Part shown: positions 1-8,088 of the stretch, piece after piece
How the letters are laid out: every line of letters begins with the position of its first letter
How positions within the stretch are numbered: the first letter of the stretch is position 1
DNA from: an uncultured Candidatus Saccharibacteria bacterium
GTDB lineage: Bacteria > Patescibacteriota > Saccharimonadia > Saccharimonadales > Saccharimonadaceae
Length of the DNA stretch: 64,000 bases
NCBI GenBank assembly: GCA_938030095.1
Contig: CALHGK010000009.1
Location: forward strand, 1-64,000
Direction of reading: 5' to 3'
Position numbers and translations under genes: made by a program
Notes under the pieces: model-generated
Told to the model about the DNA's origin: nothing
Databases searched by the model: none
What the model saw: the letters and a program-made list of their open reading frames with translations, nothing else

Positions 1-203
1 GCCTGCCACTGGCGGTTGACGGCAAAACCGGCGGTAATGGCCGGGTTGTGCGGGTCATTGTAGCCCGCCGTCTCCATAGCGTGCACTGCCAGCCGCAAGG
101 CATAGCGGCACAGCGCCACCTGGCTGGCGCCCTCATACAGGGCATCGAGCGCCGCCCGGCCCGCGCTGTCGTCGTTAATTGTAATTTTTAGCCGTGTTGG
201 CAT
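1..203 (-). CDS. Hypothetical protein, N-terminal part only (runs off the left edge)
   Basis: The frame is open from an ATG to the window edge, giving about 67 residues. An AAAGGAG ribosome binding site lies 5 bases upstream of the ATG, so the start is well supported. The visible part starts MPTRLKITIND and has an alpha-helical look with Ala/Leu-rich stretches and a YNDPHNPA segment. I do not recognise the family and cannot see the C-terminal part. It lies on the same strand as glyS, just downstream of it with a gap of 34 bases, and may be cotranscribed. Confidence 0.6.
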   Translation of the reverse strand, partial: MPTRLKITINDDSAGRAALDALYEGASQVALCRYALRLAVHAMETAGYNDPHNPAITAGFAVNRQWQ

Positions 204-237
204 AGTGGCTCCTTTGTGGGTTTAGTCGTACGCTTAC

Positions 238-1614
238 TTACGCAGCGTGGGCTGGCTGGCCCAGTAGGGCGGCTACCTGCACCCGCTTTTGCTCGGTGGT
301 GTCGCGGTCGCGCACGGTCACCGTGCCGTCCTCCAGCGTCTGGAAGTCGATCACCACGCAGTATGGCGTGCCGATTTCATCCTGACGGCGGTAGCGTTTG
401 CCGATGTTGCCGTTGTCGTCCCACATCACGGCGCCGTACTTTGCCTTCAGCTGGCGGTAGACCTCGCGGGCCTTTTCGACCAGCTGGGGCTTATTCTTCA
501 GCAGTGGCGAGACAGCAAATTTAATCGGCGCTAGGTGCACCGGCAGCTTCAGGTAGGTGCGCTCTGTGCCGCCAATTGTGTCCGTCGTCAACGCCTCCGT
601 CAGCACCGCCATCAGGGCGCGCTCCACACCAAAGCTTGGCTCAATCACGTGTGGCACCACCTTTTCGTTCGTGCCCTTCATGCGGTATTCCATGCTTTTG
701 CCGCTCATCTTTTGGATATTCATCAGGTCAAAGTCGGTGCGGTAGGCAATGCCCATCAGCTCCTCGCGGCCAATTGCAAAGTCGTATTCAATATCAATCG
801 TCTTCTTGCTGTAGTGGGCTCGATCCTCCGCCGGTACATCCAGCTCGTGGATGTGCTCCTTAGCAAGGCCCAGCTTAGCCAGGAACTCATGCGTGCTGGC
901 CAGCAGCTCGTCAAAGGCTGCTTCCCATTTATCTGGGTGTACAAAATACTCAATCTCCATCTGTTCGAACTCGCGGGCCCGAAACACAAAGTCGCGCGGC
1001 GCGATTTCGTTGCGGAAGGCCTTACCCTGCTGGGCGATACCAAACGGCAAGTTGGGGTAAAAAGCATCCACCACGTTTTTGTAATTGGTAAAAATCCCCT
1101 GGGCAGTTTCAGGGCGGAGATAGCTGATGCTATCCTCGCTCTCAGTCGCGCCCACATAGGTTTTGAACATCATATTAAAGGTGCGAGACTTGCTGAGCGG
1201 GTTACCATCTGGGCTTTTAATGTCGTGTTTTTTGATGGCCGCATCCATTTGCTGCATAGTCATACCCTCTGCATCAATGCCGTTGTCCTTCAGGATGTGA
1301 TCGGTGCGGTAGCGGCGGTGGTTGACCGTATCCTCGCACAGCGGATCGACGAAGGTATCGACGTGCCCACTAGCCTGCCACACCTTCGGGTTCATGATGA
1401 TGGCCGCATCGACGCCGTACATATCGTCGCGCCCATCCACAAAATGTTGCCACCACAGCTGCATAATATTACGCTTGAGCGCCACGCCCAGCGGGCCATA
1501 ATCCCACGTGCCACTCAGGCCGCCATACACATCCGACCCCTGGTAAATAAAGCCACGGCGCTTGCACAGGCTAATAATTGCTTCCATTGTTACATTACTC
1601 GTTGTGCTACTCAC
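238..1614 (-). CDS. glyS: Glycyl-tRNA synthetase (homodimeric class II type)
   Basis: Charges tRNA-Gly with glycine in the cytoplasm. The 458-residue protein is of the alpha2 type rather than the alpha2-beta2 glyQ/glyS pair. The N-terminal GSDVYGGLSGTWDYGPLG segment, class II motif 2 (FRNEIAPRDFVFRAREF) and motif 3 (PSFGVERALMAVL) are all visible, followed by the anticodon-binding domain. I chose the GTG at 1614 because GGAGAAAGGA sits 5 bases upstream; an ATG nine codons inside is the alternative, and the frame is open further upstream without a better site. An extended -10 (TGCTATAAT, box at 1677-1672) would give a leader of about 50 bases. Length is typical of this bacterial/eukaryotic-like form. 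Confidence 0.96.
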   Translation of the reverse strand: MSSTTSNVTMEAIISLCKRRGFIYQGSDVYGGLSGTWDYGPLGVALKRNIMQLWWQHFVDGRDDMYGVDAAIIMNPKVWQASGHVDTFVDPLCEDTVNHRRYRTDHILKDNGIDAEGMTMQQMDAAIKKHDIKSPDGNPLSKSRTFNMMFKTYVGATESEDSISYLRPETAQGIFTNYKNVVDAFYPNLPFGIAQQGKAFRNEIAPRDFVFRAREFEQMEIEYFVHPDKWEAAFDELLASTHEFLAKLGLAKEHIHELDVPAEDRAHYSKKTIDIEYDFAIGREELMGIAYRTDFDLMNIQKMSGKSMEYRMKGTNEKVVPHVIEPSFGVERALMAVLTEALTTDTIGGTERTYLKLPVHLAPIKFAVSPLLKNKPQLVEKAREVYRQLKAKYGAVMWDDNGNIGKRYRRQDEIGTPYCVVIDFQTLEDGTVTVRDRDTTEQKRVQVAALLGQPAHAA

Positions 1615-1671
1615 ACGCGTCCTTTCTCCGCGTTGGCAACGCGGCAGCTTCATGATTGGTTCTTTGGTATT

Positions 1672-1680
1672 ATTATAGCA
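1672..1680 (-). promoter_or_regulatory. glyS promoter, extended -10
   Basis: TGCTATAAT is a consensus extended -10; no convincing -35 is seen. It lies 57 bases upstream of the chosen GTG start. Confidence 0.5.
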
Positions 1681-1767
1681 TTTTCCTAAAGTGGAGTATG
1701 TCTTATGGCCAAGCATGGCATTGATACCTTCATCTCAATAACCTCACGCGCTACCCCAAGCAATTCA

Positions 1768-1795
1768 CCGAACAAGAAAATATATGGAGGCCAGT
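1768..1795 (+). repeat. Half-copy of the palindromic element family
   Basis: The stretch AACAAGAAAATATATGGAGG followed by CCAG matches the left core of the full element at 47648-47770 with a single mismatch. The right half (CTGGCCGGAACATTTTCGG) is not present nearby, so this copy is truncated. It sits in the gap between recO (3' end) and glyS. Confidence 0.6.
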
Positions 1796-1811
1796 AGCTC
1801 AAGCTATAGCA

Positions 1812-2486
1812 TTACACCCCAGCATGTTGCCGCGCCACCAGCCAGCATTCGGGCAGAATGGTCAGCACGCCACCGACCTGTGCTACCACTGTGGGTGGGC
1901 GCGTGGCGAGCAGGCGGAGCAGCTTGATGTGCGCTGCGGTGATGTCGCCTTGGTCGCTGAGGCGCAAGCCACGTTCTGACCCGTCATACATATACCGCCG
2001 CTCGGGCTGGAGGGGCTGGCCTACAACGTCGCGCAGCAGGTTAAGCTCGTAGCCCTGCAATGCCGCATAGTGGATGGCTAGCCAGGCTTGGGTGAGCATG
2101 ATGGGCACGCTAGGCTGATTAAGCCCCTCATACACCAGGCGCAGCACTTCATACCACGCCGGCTCGTCTAGCATGCGGCTGGCCTGCGCTACCAGCTGGA
2201 TGGCGGCATAGCCAGCTTGTAGGCGGTCATAATCGGCCACGATTGTCTGATAATACTTCGTCAGGCGAGCTTGTGTTAGCACGCCCAGCTCACTGCGCCC
2301 CTGGCGGATGACGACATCGCTGATCGCAAAGAGTTCAACCGCCCCAGCTAGTCGGCTCTTCTCGCGCCGGACACCCTTGGCAATCACCGCCCGCTGCCCC
2401 TCTGGCGTGAGCAATTGCAGCACGCGGTCAGCCTCGCCATAGTTGGTGCGGCGCAGGACGATCGCTGTGGTACGCTGCATACTCAT
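1812..2486 (-). CDS. recO: DNA repair protein RecO
   Basis: RecO loads RecA with RecR during recombinational gap repair. The 224-residue protein has the OB-fold N-terminus (TTAIVLRRTNYGEADRVLQL, then LLTPEGQRAVIAKGVRR) and a helical C-terminal part. The cysteine zinc cluster present in many RecO proteins is absent, as in several bacterial lineages. The start ATG overlaps the stop of the upstream response regulator as ATGA, indicating translational coupling as the last gene of a kinase-regulator-recO operon. Confidence 0.9.
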   Translation of the reverse strand: MSMQRTTAIVLRRTNYGEADRVLQLLTPEGQRAVIAKGVRREKSRLAGAVELFAISDVVIRQGRSELGVLTQARLTKYYQTIVADYDRLQAGYAAIQLVAQASRMLDEPAWYEVLRLVYEGLNQPSVPIMLTQAWLAIHYAALQGYELNLLRDVVGQPLQPERRYMYDGSERGLRLSDQGDITAAHIKLLRLLATRPPTVVAQVGGVLTILPECWLVARQHAGV

Positions 2487-2875
2487 GCGATTACCTCGCT
2501 TGGGATGTACCTGCGTAGTAAGTTCGTCACATCGCTCGGGCGCATCGTTGTTTTGTCTAGCAAGGCCACCACACCGTAGGGAGCAAGATCGTCTAGCGTC
2601 ATGTCGCTCGCATTATTACTACAGATGATAATGGGGATGCGCGCCGTGTCGCTATACGATTGCAGCTCATGGAGCAGCACCAAGCCATTGCCCCCTGGCA
2701 TGAACATATCGAGGATGATTACCGCTGGGAGTGCCTCGTCGAGCGCTGCCATGCCAGCCAGCACATCGGCCGCATAGACGGGCGCCATACCAGCCCGCCG
2801 CACTGCCGCAAGCTGCAGCTCAGCAAACCATTGGTCATCGTCGATGACCAACACCCGCGGCGGTGATTGCGTCAT
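2483..2875 (-). CDS. Single-domain response regulator (CheY-like receiver)
   Basis: The 130-residue protein is a lone receiver domain: acidic pocket D12-D14 (VLVIDDD), phosphoacceptor D56 (IILDMFMPGGNG), S86 at the Thr/Ser switch position and conserved K108 (LLDK). No output domain follows, so it probably signals by protein contact. It starts at an ATG overlapping the stop of the upstream histidine kinase (ATGA) and its own stop overlaps the recO start in the same way. The natural partner is the neighbouring kinase. The link to recO is an operon arrangement only; no functional tie can be read from the sequence. Confidence 0.88.
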   Translation of the reverse strand: MTQSPPRVLVIDDDQWFAELQLAAVRRAGMAPVYAADVLAGMAALDEALPAVIILDMFMPGGNGLVLLHELQSYSDTARIPIIICSNNASDMTLDDLAPYGVVALLDKTTMRPSDVTNLLRRYIPSEVIA

Positions 2876-3609
2876 AATAACCTCTGTTGATACACCGCTT
2901 GGAGATCGATGTAGAAGGTCGCACCATCGCGGTGCCGCACTGCCCCAATCTGCGCCTCCATCGCGCTGGCAAATTGCCCTGCAATGTAGAGCCCTAGGCC
3001 GCTGCTGCCTGGCCGGCTGTGCAGTGGCTGTGCGCTGACGCCAAGGCGCTGCTCCAATTGCCGCCAGAGTGATGGCGGAATGGCTGGGCCGTAATCGCGC
3101 ACCGCTAGGCGGATTACCTGGCCACCAGCTCGCCGAGAGAGCCGCACCACCACAGGTGCATCGCCCTCGCCACTGTAGTGGAGTGCGTTGTCGGCGAAGT
3201 TGCACAGGATGCGCCGCAGGAGGTCGCGGTTGCCGAGGCCTACCACTGCCTGCCGCGGCACGCGTACCGCTAGGCGACGCCCCTTGGCTATGTAGAGTGG
3301 CTGGAGCTCGGCCACGACGTCGCGCGCCACCAGAGCCAAGTTGAGCGGCTCGATGCCAAATAACTCCTCGTGGAGACGGGTGGATTGCGTCAAGTCGGTG
3401 GTGAGGCGCAAGGCCCGCTCGCTGGTGAGTGCCATCCGTCGGGCTAGCTCGGCCACCTCGACGGGCGACAGCCCCCCAGCCTCCAAGCTCAGCGCTAATT
3501 GCCGCAGCAGCGCCAGTGGCGACTTGAGGTCGTGTGCCGCCGCAACAAAGAGCGACGCCTCCCCCCAGGAAGCGCCGCTCATCATAACCGCATTCCCCTC
3601 CGTGCTCAT
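2872..3609 (-). CDS. Soluble sensor histidine kinase
   Basis: The 245-residue protein has a DHp domain with H-box AAAHDLKSPLALLRQLA (His26) and a HATPase domain with N-box (NFADNALHYS), G1 (RDYGPAIPP) and G2 (GSSGLGLYIA). There is no membrane segment and no recognisable sensor domain, so the signal must be cytoplasmic or delivered by a partner. A TACAAT -10 (3624-3619) ends nine bases before the ATG at 3609, which fits the leaderless pattern of this window. A second possibility is ATG 3585, preceded by GGAGGGG. It is the first gene of the kinase-regulator-recO operon. Confidence 0.85.
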   Translation of the reverse strand: MSTEGNAVMMSGASWGEASLFVAAAHDLKSPLALLRQLALSLEAGGLSPVEVAELARRMALTSERALRLTTDLTQSTRLHEELFGIEPLNLALVARDVVAELQPLYIAKGRRLAVRVPRQAVVGLGNRDLLRRILCNFADNALHYSGEGDAPVVVRLSRRAGGQVIRLAVRDYGPAIPPSLWRQLEQRLGVSAQPLHSRPGSSGLGLYIAGQFASAMEAQIGAVRHRDGATFYIDLQAVYQQRLL

Positions 3610-3618
3610 ACCAGCTGC

Positions 3619-3627
3619 ATTGTAGCA
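3619..3627 (-). promoter_or_regulatory. Promoter of the histidine kinase operon
   Basis: TACAAT with a poor -35 (TAGAAC, 17 bases upstream). The -10 ends nine bases before the first ATG, predicting a 5' leader of about three bases. Confidence 0.45.
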
Positions 3628-3650
3628 CAGATCGTCGCAATGTTCTATAT

Positions 3651-4316
3651 TTATTCGTTAAATTTGATGGTTTTTATCAGGGCTTCGTAGTCGTTATTAA
3701 ATACGTCGGCATCCGTCCGCACCGTGAGCGTCCGGTCGCGCATCTTGATCACCACTGCGGTGCCACGGATATCTTTGCTAAAGTTCCCCTCCAGGCGCGT
3801 GCCCGTCAGGCCTTTGTCGTTGCTCCAGGCGCTCGACTTCAGCTCACCTTTTTTGATCTGGCTGTCGTAGTCAGCCACCGCTTTGTCGTAGATCTTTTGC
3901 TCGATGCTAATCCGAATGGCAATCTTCTGCGTATCTGTTATTGGTGGCACGACGCGGGGGTTGAGGTACGCCTCGTATGTCTTGCCGCCGCCCTCGCTCA
4001 CATCGGTGGCTTGGTAGGCACTCCAGGTCTTGGGATAATCAAAAGTCAGGCGGCCATAGTCATCTGGCCCAACAAACTGCAACATGGGCTGCTTCTCGCG
4101 CTCGGCAAATTTCTTCTCGTCTTCGTCTGCTTGCGTCTTCTTGGCCTCAGCTTGTGCTGCGGTAATTTTGCTATCTAAGTTGCTCTTGGCCTCGGTATAG
4201 TTGGTGTAGGCCCAGGCCGAAAACCCACCAAAGAGCACCACCAGTAGTGCCAGCCCAATAATAGCAAAGGTGCTGCCACTAAGAAAACTTCGTCGTTTGT
4301 AAGATTGCTTCGTCAT
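3651..4316 (-). CDS. Membrane-anchored protein with a PsbP/DUF1795-like extracytoplasmic domain
   Basis: 221 residues. A basic N-terminus (KQSYKRR) is followed by one hydrophobic segment (about 17-37), a charged coiled coil rich in Lys/Glu/Ala (about 42-75), and a C-terminal alpha/beta domain beginning GRLTFDYPKTWSAY, which resembles the PsbP-like fold found in many bacterial surface lipoproteins. No lipobox is present, so it is probably a signal-anchored protein with the domain outside the cell. The promoter at 4323-4351 places the transcript start at the ATG. The family resemblance is by pattern only. Confidence 0.7.
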   Translation of the reverse strand: MTKQSYKRRSFLSGSTFAIIGLALLVVLFGGFSAWAYTNYTEAKSNLDSKITAAQAEAKKTQADEDEKKFAEREKQPMLQFVGPDDYGRLTFDYPKTWSAYQATDVSEGGGKTYEAYLNPRVVPPITDTQKIAIRISIEQKIYDKAVADYDSQIKKGELKSSAWSNDKGLTGTRLEGNFSKDIRGTAVVIKMRDRTLTVRTDADVFNNDYEALIKTIKFNE

Positions 4317-4322
4317 ACCCCT

Positions 4323-4351
4323 ATTATACTTATGCCTGGGGCGATAGACAA
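4323..4351 (-). promoter_or_regulatory. Promoter TTGTCT-17-TATAAT, leaderless
   Basis: The -10 TATAAT ends six bases before the ATG at 4316, so the first transcribed base should be the start codon itself. There is no Shine-Dalgarno. Confidence 0.7.
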
Positions 4352-4361
4352 GAGCGGGATG

Positions 4362-4871
4362 CTATTTGTGCTGTTCTGCTCGCACTTGATACAGCTTATG
4401 TGCGCCTTGCTCGCGCACTGGTGTCCAGCCAGGCACGGCAAAGGCGTAAGAGATGAACCACAGGTCTGTGCCAAGGCGGGTGGCTTGCTGCTGCACATGG
4501 GCGGCCATCCGAGCGATGTCGCGCGAGTCGCCAAAGGTGTAGACCACTGTGGTGCCAGTTGGAAAGTTCGTGCGGTAGAGGTTACCACACACCACCATCG
4601 CTTTGGTATCACCACGCAAACGCCAGCGCGAGAGCAAGACGAGGAGCGGGTTGAGCTCCACGCCAAAGGCTCGTGCTCCTTGCTGGCGAGCAATCTTTAA
4701 GACGACGCCATCGCCTGAGCCCATATCCACCAAGCAATCCTTCGGCCCGAGGCTATAGAGCTTGGTCAGCGCCCGTTGCACATCTCGGCGGTGCGATGGC
4801 ACATAGGGCGCGCCCGTCAGCGCTGTCACGCAAAACAGCAGGATGATGACGAGGAGTGCCCACCACATCAT
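4362..4871 (-). CDS. Membrane-anchored class I SAM-dependent methyltransferase
   Basis: 169 residues: an N-terminal membrane helix (about 3-20), then GAPYVPSHRRDVQRAL and the SAM-binding motif I DMGSGDGVVLKIA, followed by the acidic motif II region FGVELNPLLV. The layout matches the FAM173/ATPSCKMT group of small membrane-bound protein-lysine methyltransferases, so a protein substrate at the membrane is plausible but not proven. The start codon overlaps the xseB stop by one base (TGATG), making it the last gene of the flippase-xseA-xseB operon. Confidence 0.75.
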   Translation of the reverse strand: MMWWALLVIILLFCVTALTGAPYVPSHRRDVQRALTKLYSLGPKDCLVDMGSGDGVVLKIARQQGARAFGVELNPLLVLLSRWRLRGDTKAMVVCGNLYRTNFPTGTTVVYTFGDSRDIARMAAHVQQQATRLGTDLWFISYAFAVPGWTPVREQGAHKLYQVRAEQHK

Positions 4872-5287
4872 CAGGCGGCTGCGTCCTCTGTGATGATAGT
4901 TACCTTATTTTTGATCTCGGTTAGGCGCTGGTCGATCTGCTCGGCAACGCGCGCGGCCTGCTGGTAGCGTTCTACCGCCGCCTCGAGCTCAAACTCATCA
5001 CTGTCGAACCACGCCAAGATCTCCTCCAGCTGCTCCATCTGTTCGCGCAGCGAATGGCTATCTGCATCGCTCTGCTGGTCAGGTTGCTGCGCTGATGAGT
5101 CAACCGACGGGTTGCTCGTTTGGCTATAATCCGGCGTGAGCCCCTCCGCTACGAGGGCCATCGCCAGCTGGTCGTCATCGCTGAGGGTGGTGCGCTTGGC
5201 TCGAGTAGCTGATGACGTGCGCCGGGCGCTGGTGCTTGGCGTAGCGGCCGTTTTAGCTGGTTTTGGTGGTTGTTTTGCGTTCGACAT
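4871..5287 (-). CDS. xseB: Exodeoxyribonuclease VII small subunit, with long N-terminal extension
   Basis: Small subunit of exonuclease VII, which degrades single-stranded DNA together with XseA. The family domain is the C-terminal part (about residues 78-135; LREQMEQLEEILAWFDSDEF, then ERYQQAARVAEQI). About 75 residues of Ala/Ser/Thr/Lys-rich low-complexity sequence precede it, whereas typical XseB proteins are about 80 residues in total. The start lies inside the 3' end of xseA (35-base overlap), and the stop overlaps the methyltransferase start, so translation is coupled in both directions. Confidence 0.88.
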   Translation of the reverse strand: MSNAKQPPKPAKTAATPSTSARRTSSATRAKRTTLSDDDQLAMALVAEGLTPDYSQTSNPSVDSSAQQPDQQSDADSHSLREQMEQLEEILAWFDSDEFELEAAVERYQQAARVAEQIDQRLTEIKNKVTIITEDAAA

Positions 5288-6371
5288 GGGTTACCTCCGC
5301 TGTTATCATATCGCTATATCGCTCGATGGTGATCGTTTGGCCGACGGTGGCCTGGCCGCGCACTAGAGCATAGCCACGCGCTAGGGTTGCTGCAGGGTTA
5401 TACAGCCGGAGCCGGGCCTGCAGTGCTGTGCATTGCTGCTCGAGTACCTGCTGCTGCCTGGCTAGCCTTGCCCGAGCTTCGGCCAGTTGATGCTGGACCG
5501 CTAGCTGCTCATCATCTGCTGTGGCGATAATCGTCTGCTTCATTGCCTGTAACTGTTCGGCTAGCCGCGCTTGCACTGCCGTGGCATCAGGTGTGATAAG
5601 CTGAGCAGCGTTAGTTGGTGTCACAGCCCGGACGTCGGCGGCAAGGTCGGCCAGTGTCTCATCGGTGTCGTGCCCTACCCCGACCACCGTTGGCACGCGG
5701 CTTGCAGCAATCGCCCGCACCAGTGCTTCGTCGTTAAAAACCTGCAAATCATCGGCGCTGCCACCACCGCGCACAATCGCCAGCACCTGCGGCACGGTTG
5801 CCTGGCGGTTGCAGCGCTCAATGGCACGGATGATCCGGTCGGCTGCGCCAGCACCCTGGACTGGCACTGCATAGACATCGACCTGCATACCACCCCAGCG
5901 CTGGCCAATGATCGTCATAAAGTCGGCATAGCCTGCCGCTTGGGGGCTGCTCACCACAGCAATGTGCTCGGGCCACTCGGGCACCGGCCGCTTGCGCTCT
6001 GGAGCAAAGAGCCCCTCCGCGCCAAGGCGCTGGCGCAGCAGCTCGAAGTTTTTCTTAATACTCCCCTGCCCGACTGGTCGCACCTGCTGCACGGTCAGGC
6101 TGAATTTGCCGCGCGCCGTGAGCTTGGGCACGGCTTGCACCGCCACCTGCATGCCATCCTCCAGCGCCACCCGGAGCTGCCACACCATCATAAAGCAGCT
6201 CACACTACCCGTCTCGTCCTTGAGGTCAAAAAAGACAAACTTCCCCTGGCGCACTGCCATACTAGCCACCTCGCCCTCGACCGTCAGTATTGGAAACGCC
6301 CCCTCCAACACCTCGCTCGCATAGGTGAGGAAATCGCTAACGCTCAGTGGTGGGAGGTTTGTCGCGTCCAT
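5253..6371 (-). CDS. xseA: Exodeoxyribonuclease VII large subunit
   Basis: Catalytic subunit of the single-strand exonuclease VII. 372 residues, shorter than the roughly 450 of E. coli. It begins with the OB-fold nucleic-acid-binding domain (LTVEGEVASMAVRQGKFVFF) and continues with the nuclease core (VVSSPQAAGYADFM, LAIVRGGGSADDLQVFND, VVGVGHDTDETLADL) and a helical C-terminal part. It overlaps the flippase gene upstream by 35 bases and xseB downstream by 35 bases. No Shine-Dalgarno is visible, so reinitiation from the upstream gene is likely. Confidence 0.95.
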   Translation of the reverse strand: MDATNLPPLSVSDFLTYASEVLEGAFPILTVEGEVASMAVRQGKFVFFDLKDETGSVSCFMMVWQLRVALEDGMQVAVQAVPKLTARGKFSLTVQQVRPVGQGSIKKNFELLRQRLGAEGLFAPERKRPVPEWPEHIAVVSSPQAAGYADFMTIIGQRWGGMQVDVYAVPVQGAGAADRIIRAIERCNRQATVPQVLAIVRGGGSADDLQVFNDEALVRAIAASRVPTVVGVGHDTDETLADLAADVRAVTPTNAAQLITPDATAVQARLAEQLQAMKQTIIATADDEQLAVQHQLAEARARLARQQQVLEQQCTALQARLRLYNPAATLARGYALVRGQATVGQTITIERYSDMITAEVTHVERKTTTKTS

Positions 6372-7410
6372 AGCGCATGATGGTTAGTTGATAAAATGCA
6401 TAGCCAAACACCAGTGTGGTAACGATGGCAATTACGCGGTAGAGCATCGTCCCAGCGATAGCTTGGCCCTGGCTTACACCCGAGAGTGCCAAGATCCCCA
6501 CCATCACTGCCTCATATGCACCAGCCCCACCAGGGGTAGCAACCACCACCGCCATCGTTGTGGCCACGCCATAGGCGATCAGGATCGATGCTGGATTGAC
6601 CGACACTCCCAGCGACTGGAAGGTCATCCAGAAGGGCAAGATCTCCATAATCGTAAAGACAATACTCCAGATAAAGGGCTGCCACAGCAGCTTCTTGTCG
6701 CGCCGCAGCTCGAGGAAGTCGGTGTGGAGGTCGTCGCAGTAGCGCCGCACTGCAACTTCATCCATCACTGGCTTTGTGCGCCGCAAGATGCGCCGCGCGA
6801 AGCCGTTGACTGCCAGTGTAATCTGATGCGCCGCCTTGTGTAGTCGCTGTTGGCTCGTCAGCAAATATACTCCCAGTAGCGTGATCATCGTCAGGCAAAA
6901 CACCAGCCCCCCACTCATCAGGATAATCCAGCGGTTCACGCCGCTATCGATCGTCACTATTACCACCGCCACTGCCAAGAACAGCACCACCGCCACAAAG
7001 CCCATGACATAGCGCACCATTTGGGCCATCGTCGCGCGCCCTGTCGAGACACCGTATTTGCGCAGGCGCCAGTTGGCGTATGATATACCGCTCAGGCCGC
7101 CACTGGGAAAGGCATGGTTGACGAAATTTAGCTCCAGCGACAAGCGCATCAGGGCAAAGGGGCTCACATCGCGCACGAAGCCCTTTTGCCGCAGATATGA
7201 GAAGATCATCTCACCCGCCGCTAAATACCCCAACGCCGCCACTGGGAAGACGGCAATCAAGACCCATATATTGACCTGCTGCAGCAAATGCCACGCCTGG
7301 AGAAGTTCGTGCCGCGACAAGAATAGAATCAAGGCAATCAGCACAAACGTCATAATACTCAGCCAGGTGCGGAAGGACAGCTGTTTCATTTTTTTGATAT
7401 ATTTCTGCAT
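6337..7410 (-). CDS. Flippase-like integral membrane protein (UPF0104 / LPG synthase transmembrane family)
   Basis: 357 residues with about eight hydrophobic segments. The family signatures are visible: NHAFPSGGLSGISYANW in the first half and VVATPGGAGAYEAVMVG in the second. Proteins of this family resemble the membrane part of MprF, which flips lysyl-phosphatidylglycerol; the soluble synthase domain is absent, so lipid translocation is inferred. It is the first gene of the operon with xseA, xseB and the methyltransferase. The extended -10 TGGTATAAT (box 7427-7422) lies 11 bases before the ATG, giving a leader of about four bases. Confidence 0.85.
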   Translation of the reverse strand: MQKYIKKMKQLSFRTWLSIMTFVLIALILFLSRHELLQAWHLLQQVNIWVLIAVFPVAALGYLAAGEMIFSYLRQKGFVRDVSPFALMRLSLELNFVNHAFPSGGLSGISYANWRLRKYGVSTGRATMAQMVRYVMGFVAVVLFLAVAVVIVTIDSGVNRWIILMSGGLVFCLTMITLLGVYLLTSQQRLHKAAHQITLAVNGFARRILRRTKPVMDEVAVRRYCDDLHTDFLELRRDKKLLWQPFIWSIVFTIMEILPFWMTFQSLGVSVNPASILIAYGVATTMAVVVATPGGAGAYEAVMVGILALSGVSQGQAIAGTMLYRVIAIVTTLVFGYAFYQLTIMRYGRDKPPTTER

Positions 7411-7421
7411 AGCTAGGGTAT

Positions 7422-7430
7422 ATTATACCA
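7422..7430 (-). promoter_or_regulatory. Promoter of the flippase-xseAB operon, extended -10
   Basis: TGGTATAAT with no clear -35; the -10 ends 11 bases before the start codon. Confidence 0.5.
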
Positions 7431-7445
7431 CAAGGTTAACTGCAG

Positions 7446-7994
7446 CTACTCCAGCATACTCGCTGGGCACGCAATCGTCGCCTCATAAGCCGTCCACTCG
7501 TCGTACTCAGTGTCGTACAACCAGTCTTTCGTCGCTTCATAGAACTCTCTGTCGGTACCGAACGGATCATCGACTGTTGGAACATGCTGGTATTTGGCAA
7601 GCTTTGCTTCAACAAATGCTGCTATCTCGACGAAATCAAGCTGGGGCATGACTAGTGGTTTAACTGGGTCGCCATCAAAATACTCTGCACCAGCAGGGTC
7701 ATCCAAGAATGACTGAGAACACACGGTGAGGATATAGCGCCCTGGCTCGGTCGTGCCAACACCGACATCCTGATTAGGGGAGACGTCCATCTTCTCACGG
7801 ACTGACTTATCGCGCGGTGCGATACAGACACCAACCTCAATCGCCCATGGGCAGCGTGCGTCACCAAATGACAGATAGGGGCTCTTCGGGTTGTCGGGCT
7901 GATGAATCCATGGCCAATCAATCTCCCACCCCTTACCGACAAAACGCCTGTCATCATAGGTGAGAAGGCGAGCTATTGTGTAATATGATATCAT
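7446..7994 (-). CDS. Hypothetical acidic protein
   Basis: 182 residues with no membrane segment or signal peptide, rich in Trp, Asp and Pro (WEIDWPWIHQPDNPKSPY). I do not recognise the family. The coding frame is supported by a consensus promoter whose -10 ends six bases before the ATG; the GGAGG upstream falls between the -35 and -10 and would not be transcribed. It is divergent from the methylase gene at 8089, and the two promoters overlap. Confidence 0.7.
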   Translation of the reverse strand: MISYYTIARLLTYDDRRFVGKGWEIDWPWIHQPDNPKSPYLSFGDARCPWAIEVGVCIAPRDKSVREKMDVSPNQDVGVGTTEPGRYILTVCSQSFLDDPAGAEYFDGDPVKPLVMPQLDFVEIAAFVEAKLAKYQHVPTVDDPFGTDREFYEATKDWLYDTEYDEWTAYEATIACPASMLE

Positions 7995-8000
7995 AGGCGT

Positions 8001-8029
8001 ATGATATGCCTCCTGGTCGCTCCTGTCAA
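8001..8029 (-). promoter_or_regulatory. Promoter TTGACA-17-TATCAT, leaderless
   Basis: Perfect -35 and ideal spacing; the -10 ends six bases before the ATG at 7994. It lies back to back with the promoter for the gene at 8089. Confidence 0.75.
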
Positions 8030-8076
8030 TGCTCGGCCTAGTTGCCTATTTCCTCCATTCTTACCCGTTTTTGCGC

Positions 8077-8082
8077 TATACT
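8077..8082 (+). promoter_or_regulatory. -10 box of the Trm-G10-like gene, leaderless
   Basis: TATACT ends six bases before the ATG at 8089; no good -35. The predicted transcript begins at the start codon. Confidence 0.5.
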
Positions 8083-8088
8083 AGGCAT

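Noticed and set aside
535..1689. Long open frame antisense to glyS (and similar long antisense frames opposite lysS, serS, secA and the collagen-like gene)
   Set aside because: Each lies opposite a firmly identified gene, lacks a ribosome binding site or promoter, and its protein shows no family features; shadow frames are expected in GC-rich coding DNA.
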